Shown piece after piece: positions 36,870-45,034 of a stretch of DNA of 64,000 nucleotides (position 1 is its first letter; each line of letters opens with the position of its first letter). This DNA comes from VRUE01 sp963707965 (lineage in GTDB: Bacteria; Actinomycetota; Thermoleophilia; Solirubrobacterales; 70-9), in contig CAVPRR010000004.1 in assembly GCA_963707965.1 (NCBI GenBank), forward strand, positions 496,001-560,000, given 5' to 3'. The position numbers and the translations under genes are program-made. The notes under the pieces were generated by a model, which saw nothing but the letters and a program-made list of their open reading frames with translations, searched no databases and was not told the DNA's origin.

Positions 36870-37765
36870 GCGGGCGGGTTCCGGTGACCCTGCCGCGCCT
36901 TGCCGAGATGAAGGCGGCCGGCGACCCGATCGTGATGGTCACCGCCTATGACTACCCGTCGGCACGGGTTGCCGAGGAGGCGGGGGTGGACATCGTGCTC
37001 GTTGGCGACACGGCGGCGATGGTGGTGCTGGGCTATCCGGGCACCGAGCCGGTATCGATGGACGAGATGGTGATGCTGGGTCGGGCGGTCCGCCGCGGGC
37101 TTCAAACACCGCTGATGGTCGGCGATATGCCCATGGGCAGCTACGAGGCCAGCAACGAGCTGGCTGTTCGCGGCGCCCAGCGCCTGGTCAAGGAGACGGG
37201 CTGCCAGGTGGTCAAGCTCGAGGCGGGCGGCACCTCGGTCGAGCGGGCGAGGGCGATCATCCGCTCCGGGATCCCGGTTATGGGCCATGTCGGCCTGACT
37301 CCTCAGACCGCCACGGCGCTGGGTGGCTACAAGACCCAGGGGAAGACCGCCCAGGGCGCGATCCGGCTCTGCGAGGACGCGCTCGCGCTGCAGTCGGTCG
37401 GCTGCTTTGCGATCGTCTTCGAGGCGGTCCCTGCGGCGATAACCGAGACCATCGTCGAGAGGCTGGAGGTGCCGACGATTGGAATCGGCGCCGGGCCCGC
37501 AACCGCCGGCCAGGTGCTCGTCTTCCACGACCTGCTGGGGATAACGACCGGCCGGGCCCCCAAGTTCGTCAAGCGCTACGCGGAGGTCCACGCGGCGATG
37601 GTGGGGGGCGTACGGCAGTTCACCGAAGAGGTGCGCTCGGGCGGTTTCCCCGAGCCCGACCACGTCTACGGCGTCGAGCCGGCCGAGCTGGCGGAGTTCC
37701 GGCGCTACCTCGACCAGGAGAGCCTTGTGTCCCAGAGGGCCTGGGACTGGGAGCCACTGTCCTGA
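36866..37765 (+). CDS. panB: 3-methyl-2-oxobutanoate hydroxymethyltransferase
   Basis: PanB transfers a hydroxymethyl group from methylene-tetrahydrofolate to ketoisovalerate, giving ketopantoate. The 299-residue TIM barrel shows MVTAYDYPSARVAEEAG, LVGDTAAMVVLGY, DMPMGSYE, GHVGLTPQ and IGIGAGP with the expected catalytic Glu in the VFEAVP strand. It is translationally coupled to panD. Its last 61 bases overlap the convergent secreted-protein gene. Confidence 0.96.
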   Translation: MSGRVPVTLPRLAEMKAAGDPIVMVTAYDYPSARVAEEAGVDIVLVGDTAAMVVLGYPGTEPVSMDEMVMLGRAVRRGLQTPLMVGDMPMGSYEASNELAVRGAQRLVKETGCQVVKLEAGGTSVERARAIIRSGIPVMGHVGLTPQTATALGGYKTQGKTAQGAIRLCEDALALQSVGCFAIVFEAVPAAITETIVERLEVPTIGIGAGPATAGQVLVFHDLLGITTGRAPKFVKRYAEVHAAMVGGVRQFTEEVRSGGFPEPDHVYGVEPAELAEFRRYLDQESLVSQRAWDWEPLS

Positions 37766-38715
37766 GCGATCCGGATGCGCCGCCGGACCGGGGGGAAGAG
37801 CGCACAGCCTGAGCCATCGGGGCCCCGCCTGCAGAAGCTCGAGGCGAAGGTCGGACCAGCCAGACTGACCTTGCCGGCACCCGGCAACCAGGCAGACAGG
37901 GTGCCTGTCCAGCCGTTCGACAGGTCGCCACCCTCCTGGAACAGGCCGGTTCCACTGAAGGGCTTCGGGGGCGTCAGCACCGCAAAGGCCGGGTGCTCGC
38001 CGGGGCCGCTGCTGACGAAGGCGCTTGGGCCGCCGACAACCGCATACGCGAGCCGAGCGATCCTCATCCTCCCACGTTGTTCCTGGGTCGATGCCTGGAC
38101 CCAGAGCCGGGGATTGCGGAACCCGAGCACGTCGATGGAGACGACCCTGCCAGCCCGCTTGGACACGGCGGTGAGGTGGGTGGTCAGCCTCGCCAGGGGA
38201 AGCGCGGCACTGGGCCCTGCACGGCGATTGGCGGTGCAGGCACCCCGTTCGGCCCTCAACGCAGCGCCCTTCGCACGGTGAGCATCGACCTTGGTGTAGC
38301 CCCGCTCGCCGGTGAATCTGATGGTTCCCCGGAAGGTGCCGGCTTGCGGGCCGCCTCCCTCACCCGTGCACCGGCGTGACGGCGCCGTTTCCCGGCCCCC
38401 GGGCGGGCGCGAGGCGTGAAACCTGACGGCGATGCGCCCGAGGTTGCCGAACCTGGCCGTTATGCGGTTGCCGGAGATCCTGCCCCGCGTGCTGTAGACC
38501 GCGCCGACGTGACCCTTGGACGCGGTGAGCGTGACGAAGCGCCGGCCGAGCGTCAGGACCTGAATCGAGTAGCCGTCGCTGCCTCTCAGCGCGAACCCCG
38601 CGAGGTCCCCTGCACGTGTGACCGGGCGACGCTTGCCCGCCACGGCCGACGGCTGCGCGAGGAGCGAAATTGTCAGGCACGCCGCCAACCATCCACAACA
38701 GCGCAACGCCCTCAT
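37705..38715 (-). CDS. Secreted protein of unknown function
   Basis: The 336-residue product has a signal peptide with a Cys-rich hydrophobic core ending near SAVAG. The mature part holds a GTFRGTIRFTGERGYTKVDA segment and scattered cysteines and seems beta-rich. Proteins with this RGTIRF-GERGYT pattern occur as unnamed families in Thermoleophilia, from memory; no function is known. The ATG at 38715 has TAGTCT 6 bases upstream, favouring it over the GTG at 38721. The 3' end overlaps panB by 61 bases, which encode the last ~20 residues. Confidence 0.68.
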   Translation of the reverse strand: MRALRCCGWLAACLTISLLAQPSAVAGKRRPVTRAGDLAGFALRGSDGYSIQVLTLGRRFVTLTASKGHVGAVYSTRGRISGNRITARFGNLGRIAVRFHASRPPGGRETAPSRRCTGEGGGPQAGTFRGTIRFTGERGYTKVDAHRAKGAALRAERGACTANRRAGPSAALPLARLTTHLTAVSKRAGRVVSIDVLGFRNPRLWVQASTQEQRGRMRIARLAYAVVGGPSAFVSSGPGEHPAFAVLTPPKPFSGTGLFQEGGDLSNGWTGTLSAWLPGAGKVSLAGPTFASSFCRRGPDGSGCALFPPVRRRIRIAQDSGSQSQALWDTRLSWSR

Positions 38716-38721
38716 TCGCAC

Positions 38722-38727
38722 AGACTA
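38722..38727 (-). promoter_or_regulatory. -10 hexamer TAGTCT of the secreted-protein gene
   Basis: On the minus strand TAGTCT ends 6 bases before the ATG at 38715, a leaderless layout. Confidence 0.45.
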
Positions 38728-38777
38728 TTGGAGCAGCCTTTTGCCGGGTGCGGCCGAACTACCATTGATTGAGGCCC

Positions 38778-39035
38778 ATGCCCATCTACGAGTTCGATTG
38801 CCAGGAGTGCGGGAGCCGCTTCGAGGAGCTGGTGGCGGGCGAGGCGCTGGGCCCAGCCTGTCCGCGGTGCGGGTCGCGCCACACCGTCCACCGCCTGTCG
38901 CCGGTTTCCCCGCCGCCTCGCCAGCCGCGCGGTCCGAGGACGCGGGAAGGCGAATCGAGACGGCGCGAGCGCGAGGCGGCTCGTGGCGAGCGGCTTGCCG
39001 AGGCGAAGCGCCGGCGCGCCGCGGGGGAGGCCTGA
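38778..39035 (+). CDS. FmdB-type zinc ribbon protein
   Basis: The 85-residue protein starts MPIYEFDCQECGSRFEEL and continues with CPRCGS, the CxxC...CxxC zinc ribbon of FmdB/regulatory-protein small family. The second half is an Arg/Glu-rich helix, probably unstructured or nucleic-acid binding. The ATG at 38778 is chosen; a TTG 9 bases earlier is possible. Its TGA overlaps the ATG of the uracil-DNA glycosylase gene, so the two are coupled. Confidence 0.85.
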   Translation: MPIYEFDCQECGSRFEELVAGEALGPACPRCGSRHTVHRLSPVSPPPRQPRGPRTREGESRRREREAARGERLAEAKRRRAAGEA

Positions 39036-39718
39036 TGGGCCTCTCGGCAGAGGAGCGTCGCGGCAGGCTGGTCGAGCTGTACAACGAGGTCGAGGCATGC
39101 ACTCGGTGCCCGCTGCATCAGACGCGCACCAACGCCGTGTTCGGGGCCGGCGATGCGGATGCAGACCTGATGTTCGTCGGCGAGGCGCCGGGTGCTGATG
39201 AGGATCGCCAGGGGCTGCCGTTCGTGGGCCGCGCCGGTCAGCTTCTGGAGGAGCTGTTGCGGGGAATCGGGATGTCGCGCCAGGGTGTGTTCATCGCCAA
39301 CGTCCTCAAGAGCCGCCCCCCGGGAAACCGCGATCCCCAGCCACTGGAGATCGAGGCGTGCCGTCCTTACCTCTTCGAACAGGTTCGATTGATCGAGCCG
39401 AAGGTGGTCTGCACGCTGGGCAACTTTGCCACCAGGCTGCTGAGCGGCAACCCAGCCGGCATCACGAGAGTGCGGGGGACGCCGCAGGTGCACGACATTG
39501 GAGGCCGCGCCGTCTTCCTGCTGCCGCTCTTCCATCCCGCGGCGGGGCTGCGGACGCCCGCCGTCAAGGAGACGCTGCGCAGGGATTTCGAGCTGCTGCC
39601 TGGGCTCCTGGCCGGGCCAGAGCCGGAAACGTTGTCGGCCGCCGCGGGCGTCGATCACCCTCAGGCCGTCGCTTCGTCTCCAGTGCCTGCGGCTGACCAG
39701 CTCGATCTGTTCGGTTGA
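39035..39718 (+). CDS. Family 4 uracil-DNA glycosylase with C-terminal clamp-like motif
   Basis: This Fe-S uracil-DNA glycosylase removes uracil from DNA. The 227 residues include the cluster cysteines starting CTRCPLHQTR, the catalytic-loop region GEAPGADEDRQGLPFVGRAGQLL, NVLKSRPPGNRDP, and the second motif LFHPAAGLR. The very end reads ADQLDLFG. QLDLF fits the bacterial beta-clamp binding pentapeptide (QLxLF), on a ~35-residue flexible tail rich in Ala, Pro and Ser. That would tie base excision to the replication clamp; inference only. The ATG overlaps fmdB and a GGGGAGG lies upstream. Confidence 0.93.
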   Translation: MGLSAEERRGRLVELYNEVEACTRCPLHQTRTNAVFGAGDADADLMFVGEAPGADEDRQGLPFVGRAGQLLEELLRGIGMSRQGVFIANVLKSRPPGNRDPQPLEIEACRPYLFEQVRLIEPKVVCTLGNFATRLLSGNPAGITRVRGTPQVHDIGGRAVFLLPLFHPAAGLRTPAVKETLRRDFELLPGLLAGPEPETLSAAAGVDHPQAVASSPVPAADQLDLFG

Positions 39719-40158
39719 GCGGTTCTGCGGAGAGGTTCGAGAGCCGCTCAGCGGCGGACACCGAAGCGCTCGGTGCGCGGCTTGCCGAGCGGCTCGAGCC
39801 CGGTGGCGTGATGATCGTCAGCGGTGACGTGGGCGCCGGGAAGACCACGTTGATTCGGGGCGCCTGCCGGGCTCTTGGCGTCGAGGGGCCCGTGACCTCG
39901 CCGACCTTCACGATCGGACACCGCTATCAGGGCAGGTCGCCGATCTCCCACCTCGACCTCTACCGGCTGAAGGGCCTCGAGAGCGAGGACCCCGCGCTGC
40001 TGGACGACTACCTGGATCCCGGGTCCATCACGTTCATCGAGTGGCCGGCGGTCGCGGAGCCACAGCTGGCCGGGCGCAAGAGCCTGGAAGCAAGGCTGAG
40101 CCACGCCGGCGGCGATGACCGGACAATCGAGGTGGCCGCCGCACCTAGCCGCGGATAG
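39715..40158 (+). CDS. tsaE: tRNA t6A biosynthesis ATPase TsaE
   Basis: TsaE is the ATPase that supports the TsaB-TsaD complex in making t6A at position 37 of ANN-decoding tRNAs. The 147-residue protein has Walker A SGDVGAGKTTL (Lys43), the TSPTFTIGHRY segment and HLDLYRL, and a IEWPAV strand. The TTG at 39715 overlaps the glycosylase stop. tsaB and tsaD follow within 1.6 kb, with one secreted-protein gene in between; tsaC is not in the window. Confidence 0.94.
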   Translation: MSGSAERFESRSAADTEALGARLAERLEPGGVMIVSGDVGAGKTTLIRGACRALGVEGPVTSPTFTIGHRYQGRSPISHLDLYRLKGLESEDPALLDDYLDPGSITFIEWPAVAEPQLAGRKSLEARLSHAGGDDRTIEVAAAPSRG

Positions 40159-40228
40159 GCGTGTTTCGAAGCAGGAACGCCGCGGTGTAGCATCGCCGCG
40201 TAACTTGGAACCAAGGAGGAAGCGCCCG

Positions 40229-40618
40229 ATGAAGCGATTGACGACGCTGGTGGTGTTGCTGCTGGGGGTGGGGCTCCTGGCGTGCGCAGCGTCTGCCGCA
40301 GCGAAGCAATCCGCCTACCGGCATTACGTCGCGTGCGGCCTTTCGCAGAACGCGAAACCGGCGCACACCTGTCAGGAGGGACGGACGAAGGGTGCGTTCT
40401 TCCGCAGCAACACGGCCGATGTCTTCTACACGGTGTGCGTCAGCTTCCCGACCAAGAAACAGCTCTGCGCGCCCAAACAGGAAGCGGTGCACGGGACCCT
40501 CTACGTCAACAAGATCACATCCAACATTCCCGGCAAGCACCGGGTGACCTGGTTCGTGAAGGGCAAGCGGGTCGGGGTCTTCGACTTCGTCGTCAGCGAG
40601 CGCAGCAGCCGGAAGTAG
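40229..40618 (+). CDS. Small secreted protein of unknown function
   Basis: The 129-residue product has a clear signal peptide (MKRLTTLVVLLLGVGLLACA) and a mature domain of ~100 residues with several cysteines, a VDFxxxxS-like end and lysine-rich loops. The pattern suggests a small beta-sandwich domain. I recognise no family. The ATG has an ideal AAGGAGGA site 8 bases upstream, and a TAGCAT hexamer at about 40187 could start a leadered transcript. It sits between tsaE and tsaB, splitting the t6A genes, and ends 7 bases before tsaB. Confidence 0.72.
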   Translation: MKRLTTLVVLLLGVGLLACAASAAAKQSAYRHYVACGLSQNAKPAHTCQEGRTKGAFFRSNTADVFYTVCVSFPTKKQLCAPKQEAVHGTLYVNKITSNIPGKHRVTWFVKGKRVGVFDFVVSERSSRK

Positions 40619-40625
40619 TCCCAAG

Positions 40626-41339
40626 CTGACCATCGTCCTGGGGTTCGACACAGCGACCGACGACACCGCCGTCTGCGCCGCGCGCGACGGTGAGGTGCTT
40701 CACGAGTCGCTGCTGGGCCCGTCCGAGAAGAGGGGCCCCCTGCATACGACGGCGCTGCTCGAGGAGGTGGAGCGTGCCGCGGCCGCGGTCGGAGGCTGGG
40801 GCGAGATCGAGCGAATCGCCGTGGGCCTGGGGCCCGGCTCGTTCACCGGGCTGCGGGTGGGAGTGGCCACCGCGCGTGCGCTGGGGCTGAGCTGCGGGCT
40901 CCCGGTGAGCGGGGTCTGCACGCTTGACGCGCTCGCTCGTGCGCTGTCCGAGCTGGCGGGCGGCGGATCGAGCCGCCTGGCTGTCGTCGATGCACGGCGT
41001 GGCGAGGTGTTCGCGGCGCTCTACTCCTCCGCCGGCGAGCGGCTCTGGGGACCGCTTGTCATCCCTTCGGCGGAGCTCGCCGAGCGGATCGCGGAGTTGC
41101 CGGAGGCGCCGCTGGTCGCCGGATCGGGGGCGGTACGATTTCACCAAGAGCTGACGAGTCGGGGCGTCGAGATCCCGGACGACGCCGACCCCGTGCACCG
41201 GGTCGCCGCGCGGCACATCTGCGCTCTCGCGGCGGCTGGGTTGGGTGGGGTCGACTCCGGGCCGCTGGCCCCGATCTATCTGAGGCCCCCCGATGCGGAA
41301 CGGTGGCGTGAGCGAGACACTCTCAAGAGACCCGACTGA
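40626..41339 (+). CDS. tsaB: tRNA t6A biosynthesis protein TsaB, non-standard start
   Basis: TsaB is the ASKHA-fold scaffold partner of TsaD in t6A synthesis. Conserved strands are present: VLGFDTATDDTAV at the N-terminus and GLGPGSFTGLRVGVATARALG. The conserved N-terminus lies upstream of the first ATG/GTG/TTG in frame (GTG 40695), so the true start must be non-standard. CTG at 40626 fits best, with GGAAG about 10 bases upstream. This gives 237 residues. The end overlaps rimI by 47 bases. Confidence 0.9.
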   Translation: MTIVLGFDTATDDTAVCAARDGEVLHESLLGPSEKRGPLHTTALLEEVERAAAAVGGWGEIERIAVGLGPGSFTGLRVGVATARALGLSCGLPVSGVCTLDALARALSELAGGGSSRLAVVDARRGEVFAALYSSAGERLWGPLVIPSAELAERIAELPEAPLVAGSGAVRFHQELTSRGVEIPDDADPVHRVAARHICALAAAGLGGVDSGPLAPIYLRPPDAERWRERDTLKRPD

Positions 41340-41778
41340 CGCGAGGCAGCGGGCGGCCGTGCGGCGCCTTGCCTACAGCGACCTTCCCGCTGTCGTCTCG
41401 ATCGAGCGACGCTCCTTCCCGACGCCCTGGTCGTTGGCGATGTTCGTCCTCGAGCTCTCGAAGCCGTCGGGGATCTGTCTTGCTGCGACCGAGGGGGACG
41501 AGCTGCTCGGCTACCTCGTGTGCTCCCGCTATGACCGCGTCTGGCACCTGATGAACGTTGCGGTGGCGCCGGAGCAGCGGCGGTTGGGGGTCGCCAGCCG
41601 GCTGATTGCGCGGCTCCTCGAGGAGGCCGGGAGGGGGCTTCCGTTCACGCTCGAGGTGCGGGTCTCGAACCGCGTGGCGATTGCGATGTACGAACGGCTC
41701 GGCTTCCGCTCGGCAGGTGTGCGCCCTCGTTACTACCAGGACAACGGCGAGGACGCTCTGATCATGTGGCTGGATTGA
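41293..41778 (+). CDS. rimI: Ribosomal protein S18-alanine N-acetyltransferase-like GNAT
   Basis: This is a GNAT N-acetyltransferase of the RimI type. The 161 residues contain VSIERRSFPTPWS, the acetyl-CoA loop VAPEQRRLGVASRL (Q/RxxGxG/A-like) and the C-terminal YERLGFRSAGVRPRYYQDNGEDALIMWLD typical of RimI. The ATG at 41293 overlaps tsaB by 47 bases, though a GTG at 41308 is also possible. In many actinobacteria rimI is fused to or next to tsaD, as here (13-base overlap). Confidence 0.92.
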   Translation: MRNGGVSETLSRDPTDARQRAAVRRLAYSDLPAVVSIERRSFPTPWSLAMFVLELSKPSGICLAATEGDELLGYLVCSRYDRVWHLMNVAVAPEQRRLGVASRLIARLLEEAGRGLPFTLEVRVSNRVAIAMYERLGFRSAGVRPRYYQDNGEDALIMWLD

Positions 41779-42791
41779 TCCTCGCCATCGAGACGTCCTG
41801 CGACGACACCTGCGCGGCCGTCCTCGACGGTCCGCGCGTTCTCGCCAACACGATCTCCTCACAGGCGGCTGCGCACGCGCGCTTCGGGGGTGTCGTGCCG
41901 GAGGTCGCCTCCCGGCACCACCTCGAGCTGGGCGTGCCGGTGGTCGAGGCGACGCTTGCCGATGCGGGTGCGTCGCTTGACGACGTCGACGCCGTCGCCG
42001 TTACGGCCGGACCGGGGCTTATCGGCGCGCTGCTGGTCGGGATGAGCACCGCCAAGGCAATCGCCGCGCCGCGGCGACTGCCGCTGATCCCGGTCGATCA
42101 CCTGCAGGGTCATGTGGCAGCCAACTTCCTGGAGCCCGAGCCGCTGGACCCACCGTTCCTCTGCCTGGTCGCGAGCGGCGGGCATACGCTGCTGGCGGCG
42201 GTGCCTGACCGCGCCGGCCACCAGGTTCTCGGGCAGACCCTCGACGATGCCGCGGGCGAGGCGTTCGACAAGGTGGCGCGCCTGCTCGGTCTCGGCTATC
42301 CGGGGGGCCCGGCGCTGGAGCGGCTGGCGACGGGGGGCGACCCGGAGGCGTTCGAGCTGCCCGTGGCGATGACCCGCGGCCCGGGCCTCGACTTCAGCTT
42401 CAGTGGCCTGAAGACAGCTCTCGTCTACCTCTGCCGCGACCTTGGGCCCGACGGAGTCGCGGAGCGGCGTGCGGACCTCGCGGCGAGCTTTCAGACGGCG
42501 GCGGTCGGGCAGCTGTCCGCGAAGCTGGACCGTGCGCTGAAGCAGGGCAATTGGGAGGCCGTCGCTCTGGGTGGCGGGGTGGCCGCCAATGGAGCGCTCC
42601 GAGAGGCGGTGAGAGTCGTGTGCGAGCGTCGCGACGCGCGTCTGAAGCTGGTTCCTCCGGAGCTCTGCACGGACAACGCGGCGATGATCGGCTCCGCCGC
42701 CCGCTTTGCGCAGCGGCTGCCCTATCCGGACTACCTCGGCTACGACGCCTTCGCGACCGGCGACACGGTGGGCGCCGCGCCGGTCGTATGA
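41766..42791 (+). CDS. tsaD: tRNA N6-threonylcarbamoyladenosine synthase TsaD
   Basis: TsaD transfers the threonylcarbamoyl group to A37 of tRNA. The 341-residue ASKHA protein shows ILAIETSCDDTCAAV, VVPEVASRHHLE, the metal-binding histidines in DHLQGH, VASGGHT, ARLLGLGYPGGP and the C-terminal LCTDNAAMIG. The GTG at 41766 overlaps rimI by 13 bases. Its stop overlaps the glutaredoxin gene as ATGA. With TsaB and TsaE it gives most of the t6A pathway in one operon. Confidence 0.96.
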   Translation: MAGLILAIETSCDDTCAAVLDGPRVLANTISSQAAAHARFGGVVPEVASRHHLELGVPVVEATLADAGASLDDVDAVAVTAGPGLIGALLVGMSTAKAIAAPRRLPLIPVDHLQGHVAANFLEPEPLDPPFLCLVASGGHTLLAAVPDRAGHQVLGQTLDDAAGEAFDKVARLLGLGYPGGPALERLATGGDPEAFELPVAMTRGPGLDFSFSGLKTALVYLCRDLGPDGVAERRADLAASFQTAAVGQLSAKLDRALKQGNWEAVALGGGVAANGALREAVRVVCERRDARLKLVPPELCTDNAAMIGSAARFAQRLPYPDYLGYDAFATGDTVGAAPVV

Positions 42792-43054
42792 CCGAGGTCG
42801 TCCTCTTCTCCCGCCCCGGCTGCCATCTCTGCGAGGAGGCGCTCGAGCGGATCGTCGGTCTCCGCGCCGACGGCTACCGGTTCGAGCTGCGCGAGATCGA
42901 CATCGAGAGCGACGAACTCCTTCTGCGCCGCCTGCTCGAGCGCATCCCCGTGGTTGAGGTGAACGGCGAGCTGATCTCCGAGCTGGTCCTCGACGAAGCG
43001 AGTCTCCGGGCGCGGCTCGATACTGTGGGGGTCGATGATCGAGCAGGCGGTTGA
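42788..43054 (+). CDS. Glutaredoxin-like protein
   Basis: The 88-residue thioredoxin-fold protein has the CxxC active site in FSRPGCHLCEEA and the cis-Pro segment RIPVVEVNGELI. This DUF836/glutaredoxin-like type often sits beside rex in actinobacteria. It overlaps tsaD by 4 bases and rex by 20 bases. It is probably a small disulfide reductant; the reductase that serves it is unknown. Confidence 0.9.
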   Translation: MTEVVLFSRPGCHLCEEALERIVGLRADGYRFELREIDIESDELLLRRLLERIPVVEVNGELISELVLDEASLRARLDTVGVDDRAGG

Positions 43055-43706
43055 GGAGCATGGGGTGTCCGACGGGCTGGTGGTCGACGGGGAGCGCCTG
43101 TCGCTGGGCGTGGCCGCGCGCCTGTCGCGCTACCTGCAGGTGCTCACCCAGGCGCGCAAGATGGGGCGGGAGACGATCTCCTCTCAGGAACTGTCCGACT
43201 ACACCCACATCAACCCGACCCAGATCCGCCGCGACCTCTCTGGCTTCGGCAAGTTCGGCAAGCGCGGCGTCGGCTACAACGTGGACTCTCTGGTCGGGGA
43301 GATCCGCAAGATCATGCGCACCTCCGGCCAGCACAACATCGCCCTGTTCGGGGTCGGAAACCTCGGGCAGGCGATCGCCAGCTCCGACATCTTCGCCGAC
43401 CACGGCTTCCGCATCGTCGCCATGTTCGACGTCGATCCGGAGGTGGTCGGGACCGAGGTCGGCGACCTTTCCGTCCGCGACTTCGGCGATCTGGAGGCGG
43501 TGGTGGCCGAGCGGGAGGTCGTGGTCGGCGTCCTTGCGGTCCCCGCCTCGGCCGCGCAGGCCGTCGCCGACCGCCTCGTCGAGGCGGGCGTCAAGATCAT
43601 CTTCAACTACTCCGAGCAGCTGCTCGAGGTGCCCCCGGAGGTGACGGTGCACACGTCGAGCCCCGCTGTCGACCTTCTCTACGCGCTCTACTTCTACCTC
43701 ACCTAG
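43035..43706 (+). CDS. rex: Redox-sensing transcriptional repressor Rex
   Basis: Rex senses the NADH/NAD+ ratio and represses respiratory and fermentative genes. The 223-residue protein has an N-terminal winged helix (RLSRYLQVLTQA, TQIRRDLSGFGKFGKRGVGYN), a Rossmann domain with GVGNLG, and the swapped C-terminal helix ending LLYALYFYLT. It overlaps the glutaredoxin gene by 20 bases. No TTGTGA-type ROP site is visible around the gene, so autoregulation is not apparent. Confidence 0.96.
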   Translation: MIEQAVEEHGVSDGLVVDGERLSLGVAARLSRYLQVLTQARKMGRETISSQELSDYTHINPTQIRRDLSGFGKFGKRGVGYNVDSLVGEIRKIMRTSGQHNIALFGVGNLGQAIASSDIFADHGFRIVAMFDVDPEVVGTEVGDLSVRDFGDLEAVVAEREVVVGVLAVPASAAQAVADRLVEAGVKIIFNYSEQLLEVPPEVTVHTSSPAVDLLYALYFYLT

Positions 43707-43771
43707 ATGGCTGATTCCACGACCCCGCACACCTGGATTACGCAGTCACACGCGGCCGTGGAATCAACCAT
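43707..43771. repeat. Long inverted repeat after rex, coinciding with a 22-codon frame
   Basis: ATGGCTGATTCCACG (43707-43721) and CGTGGAATCAACCAT (43757-43771) pair with one mismatch around a 35-base loop. The left arm begins directly after the rex stop. The same bases open with an ATG and encode a 22-residue frame ending TAG at 43773-43775. It may be a rex terminator, an RNA hairpin in the leader of the next gene, or a leader peptide. Confidence 0.6.
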
Positions 43772-43837
43772 TTAGGTCGGCCGGCCCGGCTTTAGCTCGC
43801 CAATCCAAGACACGACTCAAGACACGGAGCACTGACC

Positions 43838-44998
43838 TTGTCACTGGACCTCGACCTCGCCAGGGAGAGATTCGAGACCTCCGTGGACTTCACGGTCGGC
43901 CTGGAGGAGGAGTTCGCGATTCTCGACCCCGGCACGCTGGAGCTGGAGCACCGCTTCGAGGACGTCTACGCAGCCTGCCAGAGGGACGACGTGCTGGCGG
44001 GCTCCGCCGCCGGCGAGCTGATCGCCTCCGAGATCGAGATCCGGTCGGGACGGGCGGGGAGCTTCACGGACGCGATGTCCCGGCAGCGCGAGCGGCGCAA
44101 CCGGCTCTTCGACCTGGTCGAGGGAATGGGCCTCGGACTGGCTGCGATGGGCACTCACCCGTGGGCCAGCTACCTGGACCAGCGGATCATCGACACTCCG
44201 CATTACCGTCGCCTCAGCCACGACCTCGGCTGGGTCGCTCAGCGCAACAACACCTGGAGCCTGCATGTCCACATGGGGGTGCGCGGCGCCGACCGGGCGA
44301 TTGCCGTCTGCGACTGGATGCGCGAGCTGCTGCCCCTGCTTCTCGCCGTCTCCGCCAACTCGCCCTTTCTCGATCGCCGCGACACCGGTCTGCACACCGT
44401 TCGCACCGAGATCTTCACCCGCACCTTCCCGCGCTGCGGCGTGCCCAGCCCGTTCCGCAGCTGGGACCGCTACGCGAGCTTCGTCGGGATGCTGGAGAGG
44501 ACGGGGACGGTCGTCGAGTCGACCCAGCTCTGGTGGAGCGTTCGCCCCCACCATGAGTTCGGCACCGTCGAGGTGCGGATCTGCGATGCGCAGACGCGTG
44601 GGGAGGAGTCGTTTGCGCTTGCCGGGCTGATCGGCGCCTGCATCGCCCAGGCCGCGCTCGACTACGACGAGCACGGCTACGACGGCGCCGGGACTCCGTT
44701 GGAGGATGCTGAGATCGAGGAGAACCTCTGGCGGGCGATCCGCTACGGGATGGGGGGGAAGATGATCGACTTCCGCCGCGGCGAGGAGGTCGGGGCCCGG
44801 GCGGCCCTCGATTCGGTGCTTGCCTGGACCGAGCCTGCACGCACCCGGCTGGGAATCGAGGTCGAGTTACCGCAGCGCAACGGCGCCCAGCGAGCCCGTC
44901 AGGCGCTCGACTCCGGCGTGGCGATCGAAGACGTCTACCGTGACGCCGTCCGCGAGACGAAGCGGACCTACACAGCCGATGTCGGCGCGCGTAGATAA
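43838..44998 (+). CDS. Carboxylate-amine ligase, YbdK / GCS2 family
   Basis: The 386-residue protein belongs to the glutamate-cysteine ligase family 2 (YbdK, EgtA-like): TVGLEEEFAILDP at the start with the acidic metal ligands, AMGTHPWA, SLHVHMGV, NSPFLDRRDTGLHTVRTEIF and PHHEFGTVEVRICDAQT. Family members make gamma-glutamyl bonds, with weak glutamate-cysteine ligase activity in E. coli YbdK. Actinobacteria lack glutathione but use the fold for ergothioneine, so the substrate is open. The TTG at 43838 is used; the gene sits alone after rex. Confidence 0.88.
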   Translation: MSLDLDLARERFETSVDFTVGLEEEFAILDPGTLELEHRFEDVYAACQRDDVLAGSAAGELIASEIEIRSGRAGSFTDAMSRQRERRNRLFDLVEGMGLGLAAMGTHPWASYLDQRIIDTPHYRRLSHDLGWVAQRNNTWSLHVHMGVRGADRAIAVCDWMRELLPLLLAVSANSPFLDRRDTGLHTVRTEIFTRTFPRCGVPSPFRSWDRYASFVGMLERTGTVVESTQLWWSVRPHHEFGTVEVRICDAQTRGEESFALAGLIGACIAQAALDYDEHGYDGAGTPLEDAEIEENLWRAIRYGMGGKMIDFRRGEEVGARAALDSVLAWTEPARTRLGIEVELPQRNGAQRARQALDSGVAIEDVYRDAVRETKRTYTADVGARR

Positions 44999-45034
44999 AC
45001 TCCCGCGCCGCTAAACCAGCCGGAGGAACCTAAC

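Noticed and set aside
43707..43837. Rex operator (TTGTGA-type) near rex
   Set aside because: The inverted repeat ATGGCTGATTCC/GGAATCAACCAT does not match the Rex consensus.
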